DNA of 57,371 nucleotides from contig NZ_QRBE01000008.1 in assembly GCF_003363155.1 (NCBI RefSeq), positions 170,893 to 228,263 on the forward strand. Reading direction: 5' to 3'. This DNA is from Dyella monticola (GTDB lineage Bacteria > Pseudomonadota > Gammaproteobacteria > Xanthomonadales > Rhodanobacteraceae). Of this stretch, positions 1 to 9,794 are shown one piece after another. The notes beneath the pieces were generated by a model, which made no database searches, was not told where the DNA came from, and was given only the letters and a program-made list of their open reading frames with translations. The translations under genes and the position numbers were made by a program. Within the stretch, counting starts at the first letter, position 1. The number at the start of each line of letters is the position of its first letter.

Positions 1-3000
1 TTGAGCACGTTTCGGCTGGGATCGGCACTACTGGCGATCACGCCACCGATGAGATGGGTGTTGCCGCCCACAGTGATGTCGAAACCGCCACTGCCCGCAC
101 CGATGCCGCTGACGTCGGTCACGCTGGCGTAGTGACTGTTGACCTTCGTTTGGCTGAGGTTGAGGCCACCTCCGCCGCCGCCACCGATGCCGATCACCAC
201 TTGGCCACTGCCTTGGAACTGCTTGCTGGCGTAGTCGTCGGTGTCTTGTTCGCTTTGGATGAGTAGGTTGTTGCCGATGGCGGCGATGACTTGATTGCCG
301 GTGAGCTGCGCGCCCTTGATGGTGGTGTCGTTGCCGCTGATGAGGGTCAACGTACCGCTGGCGTCGACGGTGCTGTCGGTATGGGTGATGCCGTTGCCGT
401 GTGCGCTGCCTTCGCCACCGGCGGCTTGGGCGTAGATGCCGAAGCCGCTGCTGCCGATCAGTACGCCGACGCCTGCGCTGACGTTTTGGTTGTCGCTTTG
501 CAGGGTGTGGTTTTCCGATTGGCTGAGGAGGTTGAGGTTGTTGGCGGCGGCTAGCGCCACGTTGTCGCCGTTGATTTGGCTGCCAATGATGTTCACGTCA
601 CCGCCGGTGGCCGCGATGGTGACGTTGCCGTTGCTGCGGATACGACTGCCGTAGGTGATGTCGTCGTGACTGGTGGTGGTGCTACTAGCACTGCTGCCGC
701 CGATGCCGAGCTTGAGGTCGATGTTCGCTTTGCCTTGGGCGGCATTGGCGATGGCATCGGCGCCTGTCTGTCCGGGGCCGAGGTTCATGCCTTGGCCGGC
801 GCCGGGTGAGAACAAGGTCTGCGCGGCTTGCGCCGCATACAGGGCCTGTAACCGGCTGTCCTGGACTTGGCTTCCACGTTGCACGCTGTAGTAAACGCTA
901 TTGGCGACGTTGGCCACCGTACCGCCGATGCCGACGTTGATGCCACCCTGACTCATCTTCTGCGTCTGCTTGATATCGGTACTGCCCACCGCCGCATCGA
1001 TAGTGACGTTCTTGCCGATGATCGTGGTGGCGGTGTTGCTGATCACATCACTGCCGGTGATGTGCACGTTGTTGCCGGCGTTGAGGGTGACGCTGCCGTT
1101 CAAACTGCCTACGGTGCTGCCGCTGTAGCGGGTTTCGTGCACGGTGGTGCCTTGGTTTTGCGTGCGGTTACCGATGAGCACGCTCAAGCCGCCGTTGTTC
1201 ATCAGACCGGTGTGGCGGGTGCTGTTGGCTTGGTTGTAGTCGTAGGTGTTTTGACCGGCGTTGAGTGTGAGGTCGTTGCCGGCGGCGAGGATCACCTCAT
1301 TCGTGGCGACGATTTGCGCATTAGTGGCGGTGAGGTTGTTACCCGCGGCGACGGTGACGCTGTCGCCACTCAATACGCTGCCGGCACTGGTGCTTTGGCT
1401 GATTTGCATGCTGCTTGCGTTGCTGCGCCATTCCGGGTCGACGGAGCCGAAGCGTTTGCTGCTGGTGCTGAAGAAGTTGAAGCTGCTGGTTTCGATGGCG
1501 TGGGTTTCGGTGTGGGTGTCTTGCGCGTCGGTGAGGGTGATGTCGCGGCCGGCGGCCAGGGTCAGCGCGTCGTTGGCGTTGAGGTAGGCGGCTTGGGCAT
1601 TGAGATCATTACCGGCCACCAGACTGACGTTGTTGCCGCCAAGGGTTGTGCCGACGGCGTAGGTGTCGCTGCTGGAATCTTGCGTGGTGGTTTTGCTGTG
1701 GCTGAGCAGGTTACCTTGGGATGTCACCGTGTTCTGGAAGCTGCTGTGGGTTTCTTCACCGGCTACAAGGTTGATGTTGTTGCCGGCGACGAGGACGACC
1801 TCGCCGTTGGTGCTGGTGAGGGTGCCAGCAACGCTGGTGAGGTCGTGGCCGGCGGTGATGCCCACGCCGTTGGCGGCATCGACGCTCGTGCCGCGCAGCG
1901 TTTCATCGTAGCGGCCGGTGCCGGTGATGGTGTGCCCGCTCACCGTTTCGGTGGTTTTGGCGGTGCTGTCGGTGACAGCGGTGAGCACGACGTCGTGACC
2001 GGCGCTGAGGGCCAGTTGGTTGCGGGCTTGGAGTTGCGCACCTTGGCTGGTGAGGTCGTTGCCGGCCATGAGGACGGCGCTGTCGCCAGCATTGACCGTG
2101 GTGACGAGATGCGTGGTGCTGGCCTCACCGTTCATCTGCGTGCCGCTGCGTTGCGTGTGGGTCGCGGCGTTGAGGTTGATGTCGTGGCCGGCGATCAGCT
2201 GCGCATTGTTGCCGGCATTGAGCGTGCTGGCAGTGGCGTTCACGTCATTGCCGGCGGCGAGGCCAAGGTTGTTGCCGGCGGTGACAGCGGCGTGATCGAG
2301 CGTGAGGGTGTTACCTGCTTGGGCTATCAGCGTGCCGGTGGCGGTGAGCTGGCCGCCGGACGGTGTGCCAAGCTGCGGCGCATTGAGGCCGCTGAGGTTG
2401 ACGGTGCCCAGCGACACGTTGCCGGTGGTGGCGCTGCTGGTGAGATTATTGCCGGCGACGAGTACCACATTGCCGCCTTGGATGCTGCCGACGTTAAGCA
2501 GGTCTTGCGCAGCCGTTACGCTCACATCCCCACCGGCGGTGAGTGTGCCGGCATTGAGCAGATTGTTCGCGGTAAGGCTGGTGTTTTGGCTCGATCGAAG
2601 GGTGCCGGTGTTGGTGAGTTGACCGCTGGCGTTGAGGCCAACGGTCGTGCCCTGTATGACTGCGCCACTCGCCACGCTATTGGCGGTTTGTTGGCTGAGG
2701 TACACCACCGGCACCAGCACGTGTTCGCCGTCGACGGTTTCGTTGACGAGCCACACCATGTCTTGGGTGAGGCTCGCCATTTGTTCAGGCGTGAGTGCTA
2801 CGCCGACGGCGAGGTTGAACTGCTCGGCTTCTTGCACGCCGGCGTCCATCAGCGCTTTGTATTGGTCGAGCGCGTCGGTGGCACCGTCGAGGTAACGACG
2901 GCCGGTGAGACCGGTGATTTGATCCATCACCAATTGGGTTTCGTAAAAGGCATCGCCGAGGCGCTTGAGGGTAGCGTCGCCGTCAAGACCTAAGCGATCG

Positions 3001-6000
3001 AGCAAATAATCACTGCCGAGGAAGCCGGTGTAGCTGGCGAAGCGCGGATCGGTTTCCACCAGGTATGGACCGCCGCTGCCAGGGTGAATGCTGTAGAGAC
3101 CGTTGCTGGGTAGTTGTATGGGATAAGGTTGCAGCGGCGTACCGACGATTTGCGCACCCGGGGCGGCTTTGCCGGTAAGCGCCGCACCGCTGGCGTTGTT
3201 GCCCAAACCCACGCCCGTGACCGGTTTGCCATCACTGCCGACTACGGTGTTATCGATGGTTTGCCCACTGATGTCCACGGCATTGCCGGCGCTCATGAAG
3301 GCAGAGACCGGCGCATCGGCGGCAAAGGTGACCCAGCTCGGGATCTGGCCGGCGCCGAGCGCGAGTGTGTCGGTAAGGGTCTGGGTGCCATATTGCATCC
3401 ACGGACCGTCAACCCATCCGCGCGGGTTGTCTATCAATCGCTGTGTGGCCGATTGTTCGCCGATAGTGGTGACAACGGTGCCTGTGGGCACCCAGGCAAT
3501 GTTTTGCACCGTCTCGTTGCCAACGTTACCGCCGCCGTTGTTACCGTCCTGACCATTGATGATCAGGTTGTTGCCGGCGGCCATGGTGGAGGTGTCGTTA
3601 AGCACCGAGCCGTTGAGGGTGATGTTGCCACCGGCCAAAAGACGGCTTTCCGCGCTAGTGGCTGCGATCTGCGTGATCGATGTGAGTGTGGCGGTGTACA
3701 TACCCTGGAAGGTGTTGGGCGAGCCTGATCCAAACGGATAACCGGCGCAACGCTGATTGTCCGTCGTGTTGTTGAGGTTATTGCAGAAGGCTGTGGCATC
3801 GGCAAACTCGCTGCTATCGATGATTTGGCTGGGGTCGGCGTCTGTGGGCGGCGCGATGGTGTTGTTACTGCTACCGCCGTTCCACAGGTAACGTGCAAGC
3901 GTGTAGGTATACGTGTTCCGCGCTTGTTCGGCAGCACTGAGGTTGTAGACCGAGGTTTCGAACACACGTCGCCGATTGGTGAACTGGCTAGCAGCGATGG
4001 TGACATCGCCACCGGCTTCGATATCGCCGGAAAGATTGAGTATCCAGTTGCTGCGCGTACCGTTGGCATCGGCGGCTATGGTCAGATCGCCCAGCGTGTA
4101 AAGCATCGCATCCCGATTGACCACGTTGCCGGTGACATACAGATTGAGACGATTCACCGCGGCGATCAGCGCGGTTTGGTACGGATTGTTATCTGTGATG
4201 TCGCCCAGATCGGCGCCATTGGTAAGGTTGGCGGCGTTGACTGTTATGTCGTTGCCGATCACGGTGCCGGTATTGGTGATGTCACCACCGTTCAACACCA
4301 CCGTATTGCCTTCGATACGGCCTTCGTTGGTTTGTGTGGCCGCATTAATGATGGTGGTGTCGCTGTTGATGCTTGCGCCCGCGCGGTTGTCCAGGCTGGC
4401 TGCGTTCAACGTGAGCGCGCCCGCACTTTTCAGCGTGGCGCCGCTGGCGTTGATGAACGCGCCGCCTACGTTAAAGATGAAATCCCCATTGGCAAACAGT
4501 GTATTGCCGGCTTGGTGGGTGTAATCACTGGCAAGTGTGAGGCTTAAATTGTTGCCGGCGCGCAGACGACCGATGCCATCGAAGGTATCGAACTGCGAGG
4601 TGACATTGCCATTGGAGGCGACATTACCTCCATTGTTGTGCACGGCGCCCAGGGTAAGCGCGATATCGCCACCCGCACCAATCGAGCCGTCGGTGTTGTC
4701 GATCGTGGCCGCGGTGTTATGCCAGTTGAGATCGTTCGCGCTGTACAGCGTACCCACTTGGTTGGCGAGGTAACCGCTTTGCAGGGTGAGGCTGTGCCCG
4801 GAAACAATGGTGCCCGCGTTGTTGCTAATCTGCGCGATGGTGAGCGTGACATCGCCTTGACCACCTAACGTGCCGTTGCTGTTGTTTATCGTGTTGCTGG
4901 TGAGGGATGTCGTTCCGCTATCGATGTTGGCGATGCGTCCACCTTGATTGCTCACGGCCGCAGCATTGAGCGTTAGCGACGCATCGCCCTGGCCCGTACC
5001 GGCCTCCAGCGTACCCTTGTCGTTGGTCAGTGTGCCGCCGAACTGCGCGTTCACGCTGCCCTGCGCCTGCAGTGCCCCCTGGTTGATGGCATCGCCCTGT
5101 GTGGTGAGTGCCAAATCCGTACCGGCGTAGATTTGGCCGGCATTGCTCAGCGTGCCCGCATCAAGGTTGACGGCTTGGTTACTTCCAAGGAAGCCACTCG
5201 CATCATTGTTCAAAGCTTGCGCGACGGCAATATCGAGATTGCTGTGCAGCGCCTTGATCTGGCCGTTACCGTTATTCAACACACTGGCAGCGACACGCGC
5301 GCTGTTGGCTTGTAGCAAGCCACTCAGGTTGCTCAGCGTGCCGGCGAAGGTCGCTTGCAGGGCATCGGCGATGATCGTACCCCCGTCATTGCTGAAATCG
5401 CTGCCGGTCAGTGTGACGCTGCCGGCCACGCTGAGTGTTCCGCTGTTGTTGTTCGTTGTGGCGCTATGGAGCGCGAGCTGGCCATTGCCAACGATTTGGC
5501 CGTGCGCATTGATCAACGAACCGCTGGTGATGCTGAGGCTACCCGTGCCAGCGTGCTGGATGGCACCGGCCGTACTGTCGATGGCGCCGGCTTGTAGCGA
5601 CATATCCTGCGCAGTGGCAGTCCACACGCCGTGCGTGTTATCCAGCATGCCGGCGACCTGCACACTCATGAGGCCGTTGCCGGTTTGCATTACGCTGCCG
5701 TAAGCGTTGAGCCAGGTAGCGCTTTGCACATCGATTTGACCCGCCTGCATTACGCCTTGGCTGTTGTTCACCATCCCCGCAGCGCGCACAGTTAAAGCAC
5801 CTGATGCTGCGAGCGTCGCATTGCTATGATTGAGATCACCCACGGCGCTGAGGGTGATGTCACCACCGGACTGTGTCTGCGCATTGGACAGATCCAACAC
5901 GCCGCCCTGCAGGGTGATGCCGCCCGCGGCAAGGTTGCGGCCGTTAGCAGCCAAGGTCGCTAATGCGCTGATGGTGAGTGTACCGCTACCCTGCAGCGAA

Positions 6001-7169
6001 CCATCACCCGCCACACCGGCACCCAGCGTACCCAGTGATGCAAGTCGCTGCGCGGTCAATGTAGCGTTATTTGCCGCAGCGAGGACATTACCGTTGTTGA
6101 GTGTCCCACCTGCATTGAAGGTGAGATCACCGGCACTGTAAATCGTGCCATTGTTGGCGATATCGCCACTGGACTGCACCGTCATACTGCCCGTCGACTG
6201 CAGCGCGCCACTGTTGCTGACACTGTTGCTGCTGATAGTCAGGTTACCGGCGGCCGAAGTCGTACCCGTCAACTGCAGCTGGCCGGCCTGGTTGATGGTG
6301 AAATCGCCACTTTGCGAGGCAAGTGTGCCCGCATTGCGCACGCCTAGGCCGGCTTCGGTGCCCACCAGCATGATCTTGTTGGCATACATGCCGCCCAGTG
6401 CCGCCACGTCCAGGCTTACGCTCGGAGAGGCGCCATCACCCGCGATCGCATGCGCGGAAAGCCCGTTGTAGTCGACCTGATTAGCGCCGGTAACGGCATT
6501 GAGACGATTGGCCCACACACCGCCATTGACGCCAAGGCTTCGTGCAATCAGATCCAGGCGATCGATGTTGGATGCATTCAAGCCATTGCCATCGACGCTG
6601 ATGGTGCCACCCGTTACATGAAAGGCACTCAGTGACCCATCTCCGCCAAATATCGGCGCGCCCGTGGTCAGGGTCGCTCGGGGGGTGTTGATGAAGCCGC
6701 CACCATCAACGCTGATCCCATTGGGATTGCTGATCACGACATCGGCGGCGTTCCCCGTCACCTCGGTATAGCCGCGCAGGTACGTTGGATTCGTGGAAGT
6801 GACTTCGTTGACGATCACTTTGGCCGACTGGCCCGCCTGATAGTTGGAGTTGCCGACGATGTAACCGGCCAGCTGCGTCTGTGATACGCCAGCGCTGTTG
6901 TTGAGGATCAAGCCCCGTGTGTCGACGTTGAACTGCTGATACTGGTTGCGCGACACACCCGCTACCGACGGGGCAGTGATGTTCACCACCGGCACGCCAT
7001 TGGCGGCGGTGTCGATGCCGGGACGGTGCGCACCTGCGTTCGGATCGGGCACTACCTGGGCGGCGACGAACATCGGCACACCAAGCAGCGCCGATAGCAC
7101 TGCTGCGCTCAATGCGCGGTGCGAAAAAGAAGGTGAAGAAATCCGTGCAACAGCAGAAAGGCCGACCAT
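1..7169 (-). CDS. CdiA/FhaB-like filamentous haemagglutinin (TpsA exoprotein), 3' end outside window
   Basis: A reading frame of about 2,390 codons stays open from an ATG at 7169 (AAGGA 8 bases upstream) to the left edge, so the protein is incomplete at its C terminus. Residues 1-38 form a signal peptide. The TPS transport domain follows (about 35-300) and shows the family hallmarks GLILNNS and, near residue 147, NPNGI. Residues about 300-1300 are FHA-1 type beta-helix repeats of the N-x-G-T-L kind. Around 1370-1450 lies the conserved block with TDPRF, SDYLL, RLGDAFYE and TGRRYL that marks CdiA/FhaB proteins. After that come FHA-2 style haemagglutinin repeats (AGNNLTL, AAGNDV, HDVVLTA) up to the edge, ending in a GGFDITVGGNTHLIGG block. 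Known family role: secreted through a TpsB barrel, forming a surface fibre that delivers a C-terminal toxin to neighbouring cells or acts as adhesin. The pretoxin region, toxin and any immunity gene would lie left of base 1, so CDI function is inferred only. Confidence 0.93.
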   Translation of the reverse strand, partial: MVGLSAVARISSPSFSHRALSAAVLSALLGVPMFVAAQVVPDPNAGAHRPGIDTAANGVPVVNITAPSVAGVSRNQYQQFNVDTRGLILNNSAGVSQTQLAGYIVGNSNYQAGQSAKVIVNEVTSTNPTYLRGYTEVTGNAADVVISNPNGISVDGGGFINTPRATLTTGAPIFGGDGSLSAFHVTGGTISVDGNGLNASNIDRLDLIARSLGVNGGVWANRLNAVTGANQVDYNGLSAHAIAGDGASPSVSLDVAALGGMYANKIMLVGTEAGLGVRNAGTLASQSGDFTINQAGQLQLTGTTSAAGNLTISSNSVSNSGALQSTGSMTVQSSGDIANNGTIYSAGDLTFNAGGTLNNGNVLAAANNATLTAQRLASLGTLGAGVAGDGSLQGSGTLTISALATLAANGRNLAAGGITLQGGVLDLSNAQTQSGGDITLSAVGDLNHSNATLAASGALTVRAAGMVNNSQGVMQAGQIDVQSATWLNAYGSVMQTGNGLMSVQVAGMLDNTHGVWTATAQDMSLQAGAIDSTAGAIQHAGTGSLSITSGSLINAHGQIVGNGQLALHSATTNNNSGTLSVAGSVTLTGSDFSNDGGTIIADALQATFAGTLSNLSGLLQANSARVAASVLNNGNGQIKALHSNLDIAVAQALNNDASGFLGSNQAVNLDAGTLSNAGQIYAGTDLALTTQGDAINQGALQAQGSVNAQFGGTLTNDKGTLEAGTGQGDASLTLNAAAVSNQGGRIANIDSGTTSLTSNTINNSNGTLGGQGDVTLTIAQISNNAGTIVSGHSLTLQSGYLANQVGTLYSANDLNWHNTAATIDNTDGSIGAGGDIALTLGAVHNNGGNVASNGNVTSQFDTFDGIGRLRAGNNLSLTLASDYTHQAGNTLFANGDFIFNVGGAFINASGATLKSAGALTLNAASLDNRAGASINSDTTIINAATQTNEGRIEGNTVVLNGGDITNTGTVIGNDITVNAANLTNGADLGDITDNNPYQTALIAAVNRLNLYVTGNVVNRDAMLYTLGDLTIAADANGTRSNWILNLSGDIEAGGDVTIAASQFTNRRRVFETSVYNLSAAEQARNTYTYTLARYLWNGGSSNNTIAPPTDADPSQIIDSSEFADATAFCNNLNNTTDNQRCAGYPFGSGSPNTFQGMYTATLTSITQIAATSAESRLLAGGNITLNGSVLNDTSTMAAGNNLIINGQDGNNGGGNVGNETVQNIAWVPTGTVVTTIGEQSATQRLIDNPRGWVDGPWMQYGTQTLTDTLALGAGQIPSWVTFAADAPVSAFMSAGNAVDISGQTIDNTVVGSDGKPVTGVGLGNNASGAALTGKAAPGAQIVGTPLQPYPIQLPSNGLYSIHPGSGGPYLVETDPRFASYTGFLGSDYLLDRLGLDGDATLKRLGDAFYETQLVMDQITGLTGRRYLDGATDALDQYKALMDAGVQEAEQFNLAVGVALTPEQMASLTQDMVWLVNETVDGEHVLVPVVYLSQQTANSVASGAVIQGTTVGLNASGQLTNTGTLRSSQNTSLTANNLLNAGTLTAGGDVSVTAAQDLLNVGSIQGGNVVLVAGNNLTSSATTGNVSLGTVNLSGLNAPQLGTPSGGQLTATGTLIAQAGNTLTLDHAAVTAGNNLGLAAGNDVNATASTLNAGNNAQLIAGHDINLNAATHTQRSGTQMNGEASTTHLVTTVNAGDSAVLMAGNDLTSQGAQLQARNQLALSAGHDVVLTAVTDSTAKTTETVSGHTITGTGRYDETLRGTSVDAANGVGITAGHDLTSVAGTLTSTNGEVVLVAGNNINLVAGEETHSSFQNTVTSQGNLLSHSKTTTQDSSSDTYAVGTTLGGNNVSLVAGNDLNAQAAYLNANDALTLAAGRDITLTDAQDTHTETHAIETSSFNFFSTSSKRFGSVDPEWRSNASSMQISQSTSAGSVLSGDSVTVAAGNNLTATNAQIVATNEVILAAGNDLTLNAGQNTYDYNQANSTRHTGLMNNGGLSVLIGNRTQNQGTTVHETRYSGSTVGSLNGSVTLNAGNNVHITGSDVISNTATTIIGKNVTIDAAVGSTDIKQTQKMSQGGINVGIGGTVANVANSVYYSVQRGSQVQDSRLQALYAAQAAQTLFSPGAGQGMNLGPGQTGADAIANAAQGKANIDLKLGIGGSSASSTTTSHDDITYGSRIRSNGNVTIAATGGDVNIIGSQINGDNVALAAANNLNLLSQSENHTLQSDNQNVSAGVGVLIGSSGFGIYAQAAGGEGSAHGNGITHTDSTVDASGTLTLISGNDTTIKGAQLTGNQVIAAIGNNLLIQSEQDTDDYASKQFQGSGQVVIGIGGGGGGGLNLSQTKVNSHYASVTDVSGIGAGSGGFDITVGGNTHLIGGVIASSADPSRNVL

Positions 7170-7225
7170 AATCTGTCCTTGATAGTTACGCAGCAAACCG
7201 ATGAGATGTAGATGGAATAAATTGC

Positions 7226-7909
7226 TTATCCGTGCAAACCCATATCGCCAAGAAACTGTTTGGCGCAGCGCTCCCCGACCTCATTCACGGCGTTCTTTAC
7301 GGCGGCATAGTCATCGGCCTTCCAGGCGTCCAAGGCTTGCTTGGTGTCGCCATCGCCCTGGCACACGGACGTAGACACCACCTTGTTGGTGCCGTCGAGT
7401 ACGCTCGTACTTAACTGCCAATGCAAACGGTAGTTGTCTGAGCCAAACAAGCTGTCATAGCTGAGCATCCAGACATCCTGCTTGATGTCGATGTGGTAAG
7501 CGGCCGCCGCAGCATGTATGCCCGCGTCGTTCAACGAATGGGTGATGGACGTCGCCATGGCATAAGCCGGTGTTTGCGCCTGTTGCACGTTGTGACCTAT
7601 ATCTGACACCGCGCTCTGCACCACGCGGCCTGCAGAATCCCCTGCTTGCTGCGCCTCTTGCATCCCCTGCGGCGATATCGATGAAGGATTCGAGGCGACA
7701 ATCGAAGACGCAACACTTGCCAACACCATGCCGGTGACGGCCTGCCCTTTTGTTTTCAAAGCGACGGACGATGCACCCTTGACATCGCCTACCACAATGC
7801 CCTGCTCGCGGAACTTGGCAGCCTGATCAACGCTCACCCCGACCGGTTGTGTCGTACAGCCTGCCAATAGCGTTACGAGCGTCATCATCGTTAGGAATTT
7901 GGATTGCAT
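7226..7909 (-). CDS. lipoprotein of unknown function between tpsB and tpsA
   Basis: The 227-residue product starts at ATG 7909 with AGGA upstream. The start follows from a clean lipoprotein signal peptide: charged start (MQSK), hydrophobic core and lipobox LLAGC, with Cys at about residue 16. The longer upstream frame overlaps tpsB and is not credible. The mature part has an Ala/Gly/Ser-rich hydrophobic stretch (TGMVLASVASSIVAS) and a C-terminal half with two cysteines (SVCQGDG and GERCAKQ). I do not recognise the family. It sits 14 bases after the tpsB stop and 57 bases before tpsA, so it is very probably co-transcribed with the secretion pair. An accessory role in export, folding or anchoring of the exoprotein is an inference. 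A periplasmic or outer-membrane location follows from the lipobox; the residue after Cys is Thr, not Asp, which favours outer-membrane sorting by Lol. Confidence 0.85.
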   Translation of the reverse strand: MQSKFLTMMTLVTLLAGCTTQPVGVSVDQAAKFREQGIVVGDVKGASSVALKTKGQAVTGMVLASVASSIVASNPSSISPQGMQEAQQAGDSAGRVVQSAVSDIGHNVQQAQTPAYAMATSITHSLNDAGIHAAAAAYHIDIKQDVWMLSYDSLFGSDNYRLHWQLSTSVLDGTNKVVSTSVCQGDGDTKQALDAWKADDYAAVKNAVNEVGERCAKQFLGDMGLHG

Positions 7910-7923
7910 GATGTGGTCCTGAA

Positions 7924-9093
7924 TCAATAGGAATAAACGAGCTGAAAACCGCTTGCTGGACGGTCGTTCGGCAATACCGTGCCGCCGTGCACGGCCTTGC
8001 CGACGAAGGCATCCCAACTCAGGTTTCGATAGCTGCCACGTAGGCCAAAAAAACCACCGGCCAGCGCGGTATTGCCGGGGAGGTACGCCGCACTTGGCCC
8101 ACTGATGCGGCCTATATCGGCGCCGACATACCAAGCCAATGGCCAACCGCTGACTGGCATGGTGAAGCTGTTTCGCCAATACCAACCGCGTTCGCCGGCC
8201 AGGGTTTGATCACCGTCGAAACCATGCACGGTGTAGCGACCGCCGACGGTAATGAATGCATCGGCGTAGAGCCGATTGTTGGTGTATTGGCCGTGGAACT
8301 CACTGACCCATTGCACGAGTTGGTTCGCCACTTTGAATGGCAAACTCAGCGAAGCGTCCAGCGTGGACAGGTGATAATCGAACGTTGGATCGTCGGGTGT
8401 GCGATCGACGGCATCGTGCTGACCGCCAAACCAGCGCACGCCCAAGCGCTCGGCCAGACGCAGATCGAGCTGCGCGCCGCCAAGGTAATGCCGGTGTGCA
8501 AGGGCCGCTTCCACGGTGGTTTCGTCACGCCGCTGCGAATCCAGTTCCACGTCTTCGATATAACTGTGAGCCCAGCGTCTTCCGACATGCATTTCGGCGG
8601 TCGTTTTGCTGTCGCGATTGCGATACAACAAGCGCTGCGCAGCCAGATCGAGCGACCGGGACGTGCCGCGGCTCACAAAGGTCTGCGCGAAGCCTTGCAC
8701 CGACTGGTGATAGCGACTGCCGTACGCGACCGCCGTGAACAGCCACTTTCTGCGTGGAATGGAATAGTTGACGCTGTAGCCCTGCGTGCCCAGATCGTTG
8801 CCATTGAACACTTCACGCGTAACGCCCAGCGACAAAAGGTCATTGGCTTTCAGCGGATTGTCGATGCCGACATTGATACCCGCTTGGTACAGGCCCGTGG
8901 CGGGCGCCCCGGAATCATCCAGCGTGGCCACCACACGCCACGGCTTGACGCGCTTGACGGTAATGACCAGATCGGACTGACCGGGAATATCGGCTGGCGC
9001 GATGTCTATGTTCGCGTCCTGGGAGGGCACGCGCTTGATTTGCTCCAAACCCTGCTCGATGTCGCGCAGATTGAGCAGGTCACCAGGGCGCAT
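7924..9093 (-). pseudogene. TpsB outer-membrane transporter (ShlB/FhaC/HecB family), C-terminal part after an internal stop
   Basis: This 389-residue frame carries the second POTRA region (LLNLRDIEQGLEQIKRVPSQ) and the 16-strand barrel domain of TpsB proteins. It ends in an aromatic residue after alternating hydrophobics (FQLVYSY), as outer-membrane barrels do. The family motif VRWFGGQH and the plug-region pattern GFDGDQTL are visible. It begins at ATG 9093, only four codons downstream of the TGA that ends the preceding frame and in the same frame, so both pieces are one gene of about 575 codons, the usual TpsB length. On its own this piece has no signal peptide and no first POTRA, so it should not reach the outer membrane. 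Its partner would be the downstream exoprotein. Unless the TGA is read through or is a sequencing error, secretion of that exoprotein through this transporter is lost. Confidence 0.85.
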
Positions 9094-9102
9094 CGGCAGT
9101 GT

Positions 9103-9651
9103 TCATTGCCAATCACCCCAAGACGTTGCGTCAGCCATGCGGATGGCATGAATTGCGCCGGGCACTAGCGTAATTTTCAGCTTGCCCTGCGAAAGGTTCT
9201 GTTCGCCGAGGCCGACACGCGTGGTGACGTAGCCGTGATCCAGGATCAGATCACCCGCGCGCCGCATGATCAGACTAATGCCTTCATGGCCCACGCAGCG
9301 GCCGACGTAGTGATTGAGGTAGCGCCGCACAAAACCGAACGCTTCGCTGCGTTCACCTACCAGCCGGATCTGCTTGAGCTCAAAACAGGGTGTCTCGACG
9401 GGTAATTCCGTCGTGCGGAAATCAGTGGCGGCCTGGCCATGCAGGCGAACATCCGGAGCCCGCTCACGCGTTGCACGGTCTTGTGCTTGCTGCTGAGTCC
9501 TTTGGCGCTGTTGCTGCTCATCGAGCGTGAGCAGCCTGTCCTGCGACCAAGACGCAGGCGACAGCATCATGCATGCCAACGCCAGATGAGGTGACCAAGG
9601 GAATGTCAGGCGACATCGTTCGCCATCCTTTGCGATGTGTGTGGTTTCCAT
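9103..9651 (-). pseudogene. TpsB transporter, N-terminal fragment (signal peptide and first POTRA domain)
   Basis: The 182-residue frame begins at ATG 9651 and contains a hydrophobic export signal (ALACMMLSPASWSQ), a Gln/Arg-rich linker typical of TpsB proteins (the helix that plugs the pore) and a POTRA_2 domain from about residue 85 (FELKQIRLVGE to GKLKITLVPG). It ends at WGDWQ followed by TGA at 9103-9105. The sequence after the stop continues the family consensus without a gap (TLPMRPGDLLNLRD), so a single base change explains the break; CGA (Arg) to TGA is the simplest. It is the first gene of the leftward TPS operon. No strong ribosome-binding site is seen before ATG 9651, so the exact start is less certain than the family assignment. 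Confidence 0.85.
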
Positions 9652-9794
9652 ACTTCAGCGGGCGACTTTCGGTGAACCGCTGAGGCTAATGAGAAAGGCC
9701 GCACTTACACGCGGATACGACGAAATTTAGTCAAAACCTACGAACTTCCAGCGAATCCGTCTACAGCCGATTCGTAAAATGCGTCGGAAAACTC

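Noticed and set aside
867-2993. Long plus-strand frame of 708 codons
   Set aside because: It is antisense to the exoprotein gene. Its Gly/Val/Ala-rich repeats mirror the haemagglutinin repeats, and it has no family similarity or ribosome-binding site.
1-3000. Regular short repeats that might be a CRISPR array
   Set aside because: The repeats (gttgttgccggcg and variants) are degenerate, irregularly spaced and explained by FHA repeats in the coding frame.
9103-9105. TGA as a selenocysteine codon in tpsB
   Set aside because: TpsB proteins have no redox residue here and no selenocysteine-insertion hairpin is evident. A nonsense change fits better.
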